From: Phoronis australis
Lineage: Eukaryota; Phoronida; Phoronidae
Length of the DNA: 64,000 nt
Reading direction: 5' to 3'
Assembly: GCA_002633005.1 (NCBI GenBank)
Contig: NMRA01000498.1
Span: forward strand, 181,668 to 245,667
Shown here: one piece after another, positions 24,502-35,932 of the stretch
Numbering within the stretch: the first letter of the stretch is position 1
How the letters are laid out: each line of letters starts with the position of its first letter
Notes under the pieces: generated by a model
What the model was told of the DNA's origin: nothing
Databases searched by the model: none
What the model saw: only the letters and a program-made list of their open reading frames with translations
Program-made: the position numbers and the translations under genes

Positions 24502-26564
24502 ACAACAACTATTCACACACTTTTCCGGCATATTCCGGGCTGCTTACCCAAAAGGCAAGAAACTGGAGACGGAAAAGAAGATCGCACAAAGCTTTATGAG
24601 AAGCAAGGAAGGTAATCGCTGCTTTTTGTACGGCGATTACACCGTATCTGCCAGATCTAAGTGCGCTTGTGTTGACTTAAGAAGTAAATGTGCAGTGTCT
24701 TTTTATACAAATCCTACTTTTTAAAATTCAACGAATATACGCTCCAGAGCTTACAACGGGAAATTCTTGCTATCAGCCCTTAACTCTTGTTCTTGCACAG
24801 GCGTTTTTATCGTGAAAATGAAGATCCAAATGTCGCACTTTTACCAGCAAATCGGATATGCAGCTTACCCTTGTTCTATTGATCACTTAACTGGAAGCCG
24901 CAAGGTCTCATAACGATCGCTGTTTTTTACCATTTTGATTGGTTAGAATTGATTAAGAAAACTTCACGAGTTGTGATTTTTTCATCAAACACGTCTATAT
25001 ATTTGATTCCACGTATTCATATTGCTGGAGATGTTCAGTTGGTCCGGGGGCACACACCTTCGGGATATTTGTACCCCGACTGGTCAAAGTTCATTATTTG
25101 TTTCGACCTCAAAGCTGAAAGGTTTTCCTNNNNNNNNNNNNNGGGGGGGGGGGGGAGAGGGAGAAACACGCCAGTAACCAAGAAGTGGACTGGCACAGCT
25201 CAGGAGATGCCCACAGACAAAAAAGGTTGACGGAAACCGTAAAGCAATACCTGTTATAAGACATTTTCTAACTTATAAAACGTTTGAATATGATTTTATT
25301 CCTATTAACATATTATTTAATTCGATTTTGTTTGTTGCGTTGCTAGTTGTGTTTTGATAGTAGTGCGAGACATCAAATTCAGTCACCACAATAACTACAC
25401 TGAAGACTGGCAGACCCAACCGTGTAGGCATTGGTGTGACGGCAAATTTGAATTTATAAAGACGAAACTTCTCGTCTGAGATCATTTCAATCAACAATTT
25501 ATTCATTGGCGTGCTTTTGCAGGGGCGTGTCCAGAATTTTGAGTTGGGGGGAAGCGCAGAGTATTGGCCAGGATTTTGCCCATTAGACGTTCGCACTCTC
25601 GAACTGNTATTTTTATTATTTCATAGAAAACAAAATGGGCATCAAAACTAAACGTGAAAGAAAACAGTTCAACGGTGTAATGTTTCTGTGGAAGCTAAAA
25701 TGCTAAAATTTGACAAAAATGTTTACTTACGCCGACGTAAGAAAATCAGCGAACTCGGAGATATGCTGTTAATACATGACGTAGTTGTCCAGGCTCGTAT
25801 CGGAATCCGATAAGTTAAAATTGCGTTGATCCTCCTTTGAATTGTATTAATTTCAGTACGTCTATTACATTGTCGAAAATTGATCCATGTGTGCGTTTTT
25901 CAAAATGCTAATGCATGCGTAATGTACATGCAATTCTGGAATTGTGTATTAACATCAAAAGCTTACTTCTAAGTGACACACTAATTTTTTATGCAAATAA
26001 ACTTTTGTTACGGCACACTGTTGCCGGTGTAAAAGGATTCGTCGCACTTCTCTCCTATCAGTATTACTCGTGACGGATCTCCCACACGGCAAAGCACCTC
26101 TCCTTATTTGGCATGTTAAGACTAGGACGTAGCATGTTTCCCTTCTATGGAAAATGTGACCTTTAACCTTTGACTGAAGTAAAAACAATGTGGATTTCTG
26201 GAAGCAGCTAGTCGGGAATCCGACTTCTTTGAGCACGTGCTCTATTATTAGGGGCGGAGAATTTGAAAACTGTATTGTTATGAAAGTTTTTATTTCGCCT
26301 GTGTTTCAAAAAATAGTGAAACTGACGTTTTTTAGAAATTCTTACAATATTCCAATTGAAAAACTCTCACGTTGTCATCCCCAAGAGTAGATTCGCCACG
26401 AGCTGTTTAAAAGATATTTTTTCGAGTTCTCGCGTTCCATGCCTCTTTAAGAAATATGTTAAGAAAATTGTGATGGACTGTGAGTTCGAGATTTGACTTA
26501 GTCCGATGAATCACATGACAAGACTTCTGTGAATATCGCTAAACACACAAACACCAAGGTGCTC
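24502..26564. other. Intergenic spacer between aminopeptidase and ShKT gene A
   Basis: No supported gene. Contains a 13-base N gap (25130-25142) abutting a 12-base G run, another ambiguous base at 25607, and a copy of the GGATCCGCCCCT-type repeat on the minus strand. Confidence 0.6.
25520..25580 (-). repeat. Dispersed 'ggatccgcccc'-type repeat, minus-strand copy
   Basis: Read on the minus strand it gives GGCAAAATCCTGGCC, then CTCTGCGCTTCCCCCCAACTC, then AAAATTCTGGACACGCCCCTG, which aligns with the right end of the copy at 54021-54160. Family of short elements, no ORF. Confidence 0.5.
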
Positions 26565-26578
26565 GATAACCGATAAGC
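26565..26578 (+). promoter_or_regulatory. Double GATA element upstream of ShKT gene A
   Basis: GATAACCGATAAGC holds two direct GATA-factor core sites (GATAAC, GATAAG) 59 bp upstream of the ATG. The identical 14-mer is 76 bp upstream of the paralog's ATG (35775-35788), while flanking sequence has diverged. Function as a GATA-factor site is inferred. Confidence 0.5.
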
Positions 26579-26623
26579 TTAGTCTTAGTGATCATTAGCG
26601 TGTCCAAAGACGAGAGCATTATA

Positions 26624-26699
26624 ATGGCGTTAAGCTGGTGCTCGTTCTTTTTACTTCTTTCAAGTGCTGCATTGCTGATTGGCTGGACTGACGCGCTGC
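26624..26699 (+). CDS. ShKT gene A exon 1: signal peptide
   Basis: 25 codons plus one base: MALSWC, then a run of Leu/Ala/Ile and GWTDAL, ending C|GTAAGT. Chosen because exon 1 of the neighbouring paralog has the same length class, the same phase 1 donor and matching residues (SFF, SA, LL, DW). Confidence 0.78.
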
Positions 26700-29600
26700 G
26701 TAAGTACTATGCAACACTCGATCCAGAATTAAGATATGGCAGATAAAAGCGACCAATTTTAAATCGAGACAATTTAAAGAACAATATTCGGGTAGGATTA
26801 TTAAACAAATCTTTGTTAGTATATGTAGAGCTAGTGACAGCATTGACGGGGAAGGGGCGGAAGTGACAGATGCTTCCCAGATTCGGGTAAAAAATATGAA
26901 AAAATCGAGCAAAACAAGAGAAAACCCGGCCTGCATAGCAAACAACGGGAAAGACGTAGCAGAAAACACATCGACGTGGAAGCATTAACAATGAGTATTG
27001 GTGTACGTGTTCTGATCTCACCGTTCCGCAATGAACATAGGTCGGTACTGTACCGCGTGTTAGCACAACAGTGTGTAGCCGTTAATATTACGAAATTGTA
27101 GCTAGAACAGGTAGAAGCCAGTGTTGTCTACAAATGTATTCGTAAAAGTGAAAAACTGTAACAAACTTACACAAATAGAAAAAGACAAATCGAAATTAAA
27201 GAACAAGAAATTGTGTCAGCTATGTATTCCATGCAAGATATCCTGCCTAAACAACCAGGAATGTGAGACCGAATTAAATAAAGTATCATACATAAAGTAT
27301 CATGACATTGGCCGTAATCGCAAATATGAAAGTTTGTCATGGCAGTTGAAGGCATTATTTGATTTATTTGTGAAGTAAATACAAACGCACAATATCTCCA
27401 CAGTGTCACAATGTGAAAAATTATCGATTTCACCGAAACAAATTCAAGAAAAAGTCTTTTGAAGATTGTTATTAGGAAAGAAATAATAAGTTCTGAAGTG
27501 TTTAGTTAGTTTTGTGCCACACTCTATGTGTGGATCAGACTTTCTGACGTGGGATTTCTCAGTGGCGGATTATCAGTGAAGTTTTACGGGTTAGAAGGTT
27601 TTCAAAATCTTGACGGTCGTGAACGAAGATTTCTGCATTTTTAGTACACCTTTAACTCGAAAGACGCAAATGGCTACTCTAACAATGGAATGTATCAGAA
27701 TTCACAGTTGAACACCGTCGCCTACAAAATTCCAAAAATTTCTTGGGGTGAGCCCCCTAAACCCACCGATGGGATACCTAACTCTCACATTCTTCCCCGT
27801 ACGCCCATAGTCATGAATTTGTGCACACGACTTAGAGAAGAGAATCGCCAAACGATTCAATACTGAAAAAACAGAATTTGAAGTCATAACTCTTGGAACT
27901 CGGCATGCAAAAAACTTGCATGGCGCGTTACGTATTTGATTGCCTGGTATCCCATGACTCCGCAAATGACAAGAGTTTTGGGACCCGTTCCAAAAAAAAC
28001 TAAAGTTATTTTTGTCTCAACTTCCAAACTTTGAAATTTCCACATCCTGTAAGACAGTCAAAACTTAAGTAAGAAATTTAAGTCTAACTTAAGATTTTTG
28101 TCTTGAAACGGATTTGAGACAAATTTAAGTTTGATCTTAAAACTGACTGAAATTTAAAATTTGTCTTAGGTCAGTCAGTTGTCTTAGAACGGGCTCCACA
28201 GCTTTCTCGTTTATATGTTATTCATGCGTCAACAAAATCAACAAGAACTTTCCAATTATCAATGATTTTAATTACAAGCAAATATTGCGATCAATTGATA
28301 TTTTAATGCATGTCAAAATTCGAGACGTTCTAAATCACTCGACTTCTAATCAAAAAATTCCATACTATACATGATTTTTACCAATCTGAAGTGTAACTCT
28401 TTTGTAGACGAGCGGTTTCGTAGTATTTTGACGTAGGTTGATGAAATTCTAGTAAAGCCATATCATATGTAACCGGCCCAAACAGCAAAATCTCGATACA
28501 CTTATGGGTTCATTTATCTACGCCAATCTCTCGATTACGAGTAATTTTCAATTGTGCCGAAATTTATGAAAAATGTCATTACATCTACATGTATGTCGGA
28601 GGTTAATGCGCAGCAGTAAATTAGGCGTCAGGCAAAACCCTTTTGAGCCTTTTTGTCATAACCTTTCTTCAATTAGGTGCACAAAGACAAGAAAGTGGGT
28701 GGTGGATTTTGTCAGCAATAGAATAGTAAATCCACGATGGATCATTTCTTAACAGATAAGTGACCATTTTATAAGTGACCTCGTCAATGAAATAACGATC
28801 AACCGTTAACCCTAATGTGAAAAGTGACCAGCGTTAAAAATGTAGCCTTTCGCATGCCTTGAATGCCAGAGAAGGGTTGATAAATTGAACTGGTTACATT
28901 CAAGGGCGAAACGTACACGAGTGTGCCTGGGGACGTTTTCAGGCAAGTGATAAACAAGTCCATAGGTCATATCTGTTGATTTGCAATGACCGTCAGCTAT
29001 AGAGAGGACCAAAAGAGAATTGGTCAAGTTTCCGGATCTTGAAGTTGGAGAGGGAGCAATTTGTGGAGTTGAGAGTTATTTGGCGGCCGGTTAGTGGCGA
29101 ACCCGAGACGGGGGGGGGGGGGGCTACCGCGCAAGTTTTACAATTCTCCACGTGTCCGCGCTTCTCGTTGCCACCATTTTGGCGGAGCCTCAAATTCGCC
29201 GTCACTTTTGGCCCTATAATTTTCTTTTTCGCGTTCCCCTTAAATGGCAGCTGCGCCAAGTACCACCCTTGCTTTCCGGGAACCATCTGCCAAATAATGC
29301 CACTCCTCGACACATTTCCAACGAACAGACGAGTTTTCAACAGGAGAGAGTAATTTTCTACGCGTTCAAAATTTCTAGCATTAAAAATTTCGATCCTCTT
29401 AAAATCGACCGGGAGAAATGACCCGTGAATGTGGTACAAATTTCACGTGTCAAAATTAAATGCTACACAGGCGTACCCGCCCTACACTTAATTACGTGAG
29501 GAAAATCGTGATCTACAAGGAGCATATTTAAGTTAAAAGTTATTGAGAACCAGTGCGAACGCATTCAATGTCCTCCTTATAAATGTCCGAAGGCATGAGT

Positions 29601-32600
29601 GCAAAGTAGCCCGAAGGACTCTTGGCGCCTAGTGCCCGAGTTTTGAGAACCAGTTTTCTCCACTGAATAATGGGCGTCAAACTGGTTATCAAATACGGAC
29701 ACATTATATCCGACTATTGCTAAATTGGGAAATTTACAAAGTTTGACACTGGGTGGGCCCAATGGTAAATGGCCACACGATTAGCAACGGATGATGGCAG
29801 CCGGAATTCTTCAATGACAAACAAAAGACCGTGCTTTCTACGTGGGTGTCTTGCTGAACGTCCACCAACACTCTAAATCAGTGGTTTGAGATCCAACATC
29901 GATCTCCGCGTTGCGGAGAATCAGGGTTAATCAAATTCCAGCCAAGAGTGCAGACAATCGAGCACACCTACTGTAGATGTCTCTTGCTCCTCTGAGTTGT
30001 GTCTTAGTAGAAAGAACATGGTTATAATGATTTCAGACGTTTGCTTTTATTAAAAAAATATTACCCCTATCTACTGTGTCTCTCTATGAAACCCACGGTA
30101 ATTCACCGAACCATCGATTTCTTTTTAGGTGCATCGCGCAGGTTTAGGCGCACTGGCACATATAGGCCTACAAGTCGAATTGATTGTTCGGAGAAGTTGC
30201 TTTGGTACCCCGACCACGTTTGTTCCAATCCAACTTACAGAACCGCATGCCGAAAATATTGCCAATCTAGCTGGGACACGAGACGATGCGAGGACAACCC
30301 AACCTTTCGTAGCCTGTGTAGCAAATGGAAGAAGTACGACAAATGCGGGGCTAACATCGCGCAACTACAGTGTAAAAGAACGTGCACACGCTGTGCTTGG
30401 GAAAGCAGAGCAACTGCGGCACCACTGTGCGCAGACACGGACAGAGAGTGCCCGGAACATGCACAAAAAGGGAAATGTCGTTATTACTTCTACCAAAAAC
30501 AATGCCCAAAATCGTGCGGTCTTTGTCGCCCCAAAGCAGCATCAACACGAAAGCCAAGCGAAGTCTGCAAAGACATTCGAACTGACTGCCAAAATCAGCA
30601 CCGAAACGGCAATTGTGGTAGTTACTACATACAAAAGGGATGCCCACGAACGTGTGGCTTATGCCGAGTAAAGGAAGTTACGACAATGGCACCGGCGAGT
30701 GAGTGTACCGATCGACGAGAGATATGCGAATTTTTCAAGAAAATGGGCAAATGCACGTATACATCAGTGCAAAAAGATTGCTCCATAACCTGCGGTACAG
30801 TCGATGGATGTGCTTCTGCTTGTCGAGACAAATACTCATACTGCACTCGTATGTCGAAAACATCATGTGAAACTAATTTCAGCGCCACCTCATGTCCCAA
30901 GTCGTGTGGTAAATGCAATCAATCGACAGTTATTACGAAAACGCCGACTGCTGGGCCACACTCGCTCCGACCTAAAAGCACCGTCACTCACACACCAGAG
31001 CCAACTACGACAACAACTACAGTAAAGGTAATTACAACTACAAAAACACCAACGACGTCGTCACCACCACCACCCAAACCAACAACTACAGATACTACCC
31101 GCACCATGACATCCACTCGGGAAATAAGCACACCAACACCTACACAGGCAGGGACATACGAGACAACTGAGCATACGATGGCGTCAACAACTACGATATT
31201 GACCTCCGAAGCGAGAAAATCTTCCAACCAGGCAACAGTGACGTCAAACACACCAGTCACTAATAAGCTAACGCCATCGACTGTAGCAGCAACAGTGGCG
31301 ACATTGAAAGGTAGGCGCACCACAACTTCAACCCCTGTAAAAAGCACCTCCTCAAAGCCCTCTCAACCGACGAAAACACCACCAACCATATCCACTACTA
31401 CATCAGCCAGAACAACCAACGCTAAAACAACTTTGGTGACCACGACCACAACACCGGAAATGACTACGTCACTGGGCTTTTATTGCAACACCTGTGATCC
31501 AACAGCCGGTCCCTGCAACAATAAACCACAGGCATGCGGAGAAGATGAGAATTACTGCATGACTACCATGGAGGACACGGCAGATGGCAAACGAAAAATT
31601 TCAAAAAGGTACAGTCTTTTACCGACTTACTCTTATATGTCATCGAAAAATAAGTGAATGACCCCAAATCTTAATCATTTATCAAAAAATGTCAGTGTCC
31701 ACCATTGAATGCATATACTTCCTTACAGAAGAAAAAGCGAGGATGTCTAACCAGCGTGCCGTTGTGTCACGTGACCACACTTTTAAGTTAAACTTTCAGC
31801 TATACACGCATAAAAACAACTACACGAGAATGACCTTACTGAAACCTTTAAAATGAAAATTAAGTTTCCTTCCCAAACCCGGGAAATAATTTTTGGTCTC
31901 CGGCCTTCAGTAAAATTTTCGTCATTGAGATCCTAATGTCCTACGCCAGCGTTGGTTAGATGGGTAATGAGATAAATTAAGGCGTATGTATAGTTCATTG
32001 GGGGTTTTTACTCAGTGGCAAAAGAAACCCAGTCATCAAGTGAACCGACGATTAAGCCAGCTTAAAAGCTACAATTCTTTAGTAACAAAATCAAAGAATT
32101 TGGACGATGGCTTGCAATATTGACTTATTCTAACGGCATTAAATGACGAGATGCACCAAAACTATTGTCGAGCGATGACCAACAAATTAGGCCTACAATA
32201 TCTTAACCTGGTGACAAACACTGTATGATCAATATAAAACCACGCCTATCACCCTGGCGGCCATATAACCTTAGCGACTGAAACAAACGCGCCATGACAA
32301 GCGCTTTCAAGGGGCGTGGTCTGAAGCAATGACAACCTGTCAGTTCAGTCTTGTCAAGCTCGAATAGAAACGATTTCTAATCTTAGCATCTGCGGGTATA
32401 TGTATGAAAATTTCACGTGCATCCGATCACTTTGATGTTTGAGATATGATGATTCGATTAAGCTGAAGAAAATTTGTACATTTTTAGGCTCCTACACTTC
32501 CTTAAAAACCAAATAAAGAGTTCCATCCCGAAACATCAACCAAACTTTGATTTTCAAAGACGGCACTGCATAGGTATTTATTAAAACAAAAACAGGTGAG

Positions 32601-32898
32601 TCATCACTTGAATACTTATTTGATTAAAGGTGTTCATTTTTTATTCAGCTGTGTAACGAGGCAAAGCTGCTTTACGAAGTGGTACCAACAAACCTATGAC
32701 GAGAAATCATGCTTGTACCTTTTGTACGGCATCAACAAGCCAATTCCGGAAGGAGTCGAGTGCAACTTCTGCTGCGTAACGCCCGGATGTAACGCTGACG
32801 ATGTTCCACCCGAAGACACGTTGTTCCAGGTCTCGCTTAACGCGCAGTCATTCACACGGCCACAAAATGGCAAGGTAAAACAGAAAAACGTGAACTAA
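26624..32898 (+). CDS. Secreted ShKT-mucin-Ly6/uPAR-like protein A (3 exons, 601 aa)
   Basis: Exons 26624-26699, 30129-31608 and 32649-32898 join in frame (phase 1, then phase 2). Order: signal peptide (1-24), basic RRFRR segment (29-33), a four-Cys N-terminal module (C45, C57, C66, C70), five six-Cys ShKT modules (79-114, 126-158, 172-204, 218-253, 257-288), a Thr/Pro-rich mucin-like linker (about 290-473), and a Cys-rich domain from 476 ending in a CC...CN signature, as in Ly6/uPAR (LU) three-finger domains. The tail is hydrophilic, so no GPI anchor is evident and the product should be secreted. ShKT and LU folds also occur in toxins, but both are widespread in ordinary extracellular proteins; nothing here shows toxicity. 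A mucus, surface or immune role is inference. Tandem paralog of 35851-41776. Confidence 0.85.
27976..28199 (+). mobile_element. MITE-like element with imperfect CCCGTTC ends
   Basis: Left GTTTTGGGACCCGTTCC and right GTCTTAGAACGGGCTCCAC are inverted with mismatches. The interior is made of AAGTTTAAG/CTTAAATTT-type internal inverted stretches. About 224 bp, borders approximate. Confidence 0.45.
29644..29719 (+). repeat. Foldback repeat, copy 1 (GAGAACCAGTTTTCTCCACTG family)
   Basis: TGAGAACCAGTTTTCTCCAC...TCAAACTGGTTATCA then TTATATCCGACTATTGC. The same sequence recurs at 42808-42907, where the hairpin is better preserved. Confidence 0.65.
30129..31608 (+). CDS. ShKT gene A exon 2: ShKT modules, mucin linker and first half of LU domain
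   Basis: TTTTTAG acceptor completes the Arg codon begun in exon 1; the donor is AAAAAG|GTACAG in phase 2. The exon carries all ShKT Cys patterns (C-x6-C-x8-C-x8-C-x3-C-x2-C in the middle modules) and the Thr-rich stretch. The intron falls inside the three-finger domain, between its fifth and sixth Cys. Confidence 0.85.
32649..32898 (+). CDS. ShKT gene A exon 3: second half of Ly6/uPAR-like domain
   Basis: Acceptor TTATTCAG is identical to that of the paralog's exon 3. Reads CVTRQSC...WYQQTYDEKSC...ECNFCCVTPGCN, then a polar tail ending KQKNVN and TAA. The CC-x4-CN pattern is the LU-domain end signature. Confidence 0.82.
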
Positions 32899-35774
32899 AG
32901 TAGCTGCATCTGGAGAACTTGGGTCACGTTCCGAGATCACGTGTTTCGCTTCTATCGCATGGTGCTATATCGTGAATACTTACGTGATCTCGCCGAACTC
33001 TCAAGAAACTGACCACGCGGAACACAGTCACGGCTTACGAAAGAGAACTTACGAACGGGTCTTATGGTTACGTCGATAATTAGAGAAAGGGTCTTTGACT
33101 CTAGAAACATTGCTTTGCCAAACGCAAGACGATTCATAACAATCTTCATGCACTGTCATTTGTTAATTACATGAAACATAACCAAAGGCGAGGTGATATT
33201 TCAAAAATCTGTGCTGCCTGTTATTCTTANCCGTTTTTTTAGTAATAAGGTCCGCAAACCCTAAAATTTGATCCCCCTACATCCTTACATTTTAAGCTGG
33301 GCGCGCGCATGAGGTTGTTCCTTTCCCCTGCCCCCCAACTCAAAATCCAGGATCCGCCCCTGAACTAAACATTGCATGTAGACTTGCATTTGCTAGCTTT
33401 GGCAGTTTAGGACACGTTTCGTAATTTTGGCCATTGGGTTTAACGATTAATGAATGTTACAAGATTAAAGAGAGAGTTTTGGTGTAAATTAATTTGCTGT
33501 ACTTCTCGGATCTACCATAGCAACTTGTATTACAGCCTAACAGACAATTTTGGATGCAGATTCAGAAAGTTTTGTCATAGCTGTGCGGCATTTTATACAT
33601 TGAGATCGATTGCAATCATAGAAGGTGAACACTAGACATGAAGAGCGATGCGTAGGAAGTTATCTACAGGAAAGAGTACATTTACTACCTAATTATCTAG
33701 TACAAACTATACAATTTAGCTATGTAAAAGTATACATTTTATGAAAGTATAAAGCATGTAGGCTAGAATTTGACTTTTTCGCATCTCTCATTAATTGGGT
33801 AACGTGACCATGTGCTTTTTTAAAATTTACAACAAAGGACAACAGCGGAATATCAATAACACGACCAAGATGAAATTCCAAAACATTGTTGCATTTTTAT
33901 GAATTATCCTTTCGTTTTCGCCTTACGCATTTTTTTCACGAAAACGCCTCATCCCCACTAAATGAAACGCTTCAAAAACCCATAACAGAGTTTTAGAGCA
34001 CAGTGAATAAAGTAGATGGAACACAACCGTCAAAAAGTTTCCGATCAGCCATTTTCTACATATCAGATGTTTTGAAGTTAGTCAAATTAAGTTGTACGTT
34101 TTTCTAGGGTCTCGCATGACGTAAATGAAAATATCGCAAGTTTATCAGATCTGCAATCATGTGTTATCGCAGTATTGATAAGAAGGAAACCCAAGGGGCG
34201 CTTCTTTGAAATAATCTGGCAGGGCCTCCAGTTGTGGTCTGTCAGGGGTGCACTTGTCGAAATCGCCAACAATTGCCTGTTGTTTACGTTGAGACATCTA
34301 CTCACACGTGTAGAAGTAGAGACAGGGACGACCGGAACACACCCAGAACCAACTACACTTTTTGACCTTGTATCCTCTTATTACTTTTGGGGCGGGCCTG
34401 ACGACGTGTTTGCGCCCCTCCTATGTTGGTACCTGGGAACAACTACATCTCTCAACCCTCGCTACGACACAGCATTCTGACACCTCGTAACTGACAAAAT
34501 CGTGGATTTTCTTGTGTCCTGTGAACAGGCCAGTCGAAAGGGAAATCTTCCGCCAAATAATGCAACGCAATAACATTACTTTTGCCTTCTGATGACCCCC
34601 TAGATGAGATTTTGGGTTCAGGTTCGGAACATGTAGCCTTAACGCTGGGGTCATCAAGTGCAAAATAGCATTACACAATCACCCAATTAAACCATCGTAC
34701 TCGAGCACAGAATTATGTCTTGCAAAGGTCTGTATTCAACTTGAACAGAAAATGTTTAAAAACATTTTGGTGCCAATTTTGAAGAAAAAACATTAGAGCC
34801 AGACCCTGGTGACTGTATTCGTTGCGGTTTATTTCAGTACAACTGTGATGAACTTATGATTGCTATAACAACTCTCGCGGCCCAGTATAGTAACCCAAAA
34901 ATGGTACTGGTCCAAAGGTGTTTCCCAATAGCCGGCTCGGGGGTTGTCCCAAGGCTAGATCTGGCGGTACTCCCATAGCCAAAGGTTATTGGCAAATAGT
35001 GCACTGGCATATCATGATGTCCAACTCCATTTTCTTGTCATATGTGCACTGCTATATCCATTTGGGAATTCACTTATTTATGCGATAGTTATTTGTTAAT
35101 TCCTTTACTTGTTTACCTAAACGTAATAAATTCACAGACCCAGAGGGTGTTAGCTAAAATTTCTGAAACTGGTGCGCTAGGTCATAAGAAAAGTCATTCG
35201 AAGAAAACGGTTGGCGTTCTTATACTAAAGCTTCATTCATCTTCATCATGGCGTCGTTATTATTATTGCTTACTGCATGTAACAACGAACGCAAAAAACG
35301 TATATACTAAGCTGGATGCGGGACTTCCTCAGATCTGGACGTCCCTCTTAGTTGGATCTGCGAGTCGGCAAACCAATGACTCTGTCTTGGGATTAACCTA
35401 CCACACGAGCTGGCTATATTGAAATAACTTCCGATGTTGTGTTGTGGGAGTAGCCTACCCCATCGAACTGTATCCGAGAGTACCCTCAAAATGCTCCCCG
35501 GATCGAGATGAGTACACACCGAAGTGAATGGGCGTGCAAGTGCCTCTCAGGTCTTCGTGGAACCACACGTTGCTCTGGCTGTGAGAGTAAGCAACCCCTC
35601 ATAGTAACCTATGGAAATTTTAAGTATTTTGGTGCCATACCCGCTTTTTGGGTTTGTAACAAATCGGGGTTTACTTTACTGGTCTCCGCTTTATTACAGT
35701 TTTGTAATAAAAGGGGTCACAATGCTGTAGGCCCATCACTGTCGTTCGCGGACTTCAGATTGACACTAACGGAT
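32899..35774. other. Spacer between ShKT genes A and B
   Basis: No supported gene. Contains an ambiguous base at 33230 and one copy of the GGATCCGCCCC-type repeat (33318-33361). No clear AATAAA close to the stop of gene A was found. Confidence 0.6.
33318..33361 (+). repeat. Dispersed 'ggatccgcccct' repeat, short copy
   Basis: CCCCTGCCCCCCAACTC then AAAATCCAGGATCCGCCCCT matches the right end of the longer element at 54021-54160. Confidence 0.5.
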
Positions 35775-35788
35775 GATAACCGATAAGC
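35775..35788 (+). promoter_or_regulatory. Double GATA element upstream of ShKT gene B
   Basis: Exact copy of the 14-mer upstream of gene A, 76 bp before this gene's ATG. Retention after duplication suggests shared regulation (inference). Confidence 0.5.
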
Positions 35789-35850
35789 ACGACTTTATTA
35801 TTAGCTATGCATCCAGGCACGGACCAGTGTTCAAAGGACAGGTAACCGCA

Positions 35851-35932
35851 ATGGGGTTTAGCAGACGGTCGTTCTTCTTTGGATTAATTCTTTTCAGTGC
35901 CACGTTGCTGGTAGACTGGACTGTTGCACGGC
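35851..35932 (+). CDS. ShKT gene B exon 1: signal peptide
   Basis: 27 codons plus one base: MGFSRRSFFFG, hydrophobic core, DWTVAR, donor C|GTAAGT. The preceding bases ACCGCAATGG give a reasonable initiation context. Confidence 0.78.

Larger units (their letters stand above)
26702..30128 (+). other. Intron 1 of ShKT gene A
   Basis: About 3.4 kb ending in a TTTCTTTTTAG acceptor. Holds a MITE-like element (27976-28199), a 14-base G run (29111-29124) and one copy of a foldback repeat (29644-29719). No supported exon. Confidence 0.65.

Noticed and set aside
30988-31347. Val-rich open frames antisense to the ShKT gene mucin linkers (also 39385-39597, 39829-40029)
   Set aside because: They are the reverse complement of ACA/ACC Thr codons, which read as Val/Gly without stops; no start context or domain.
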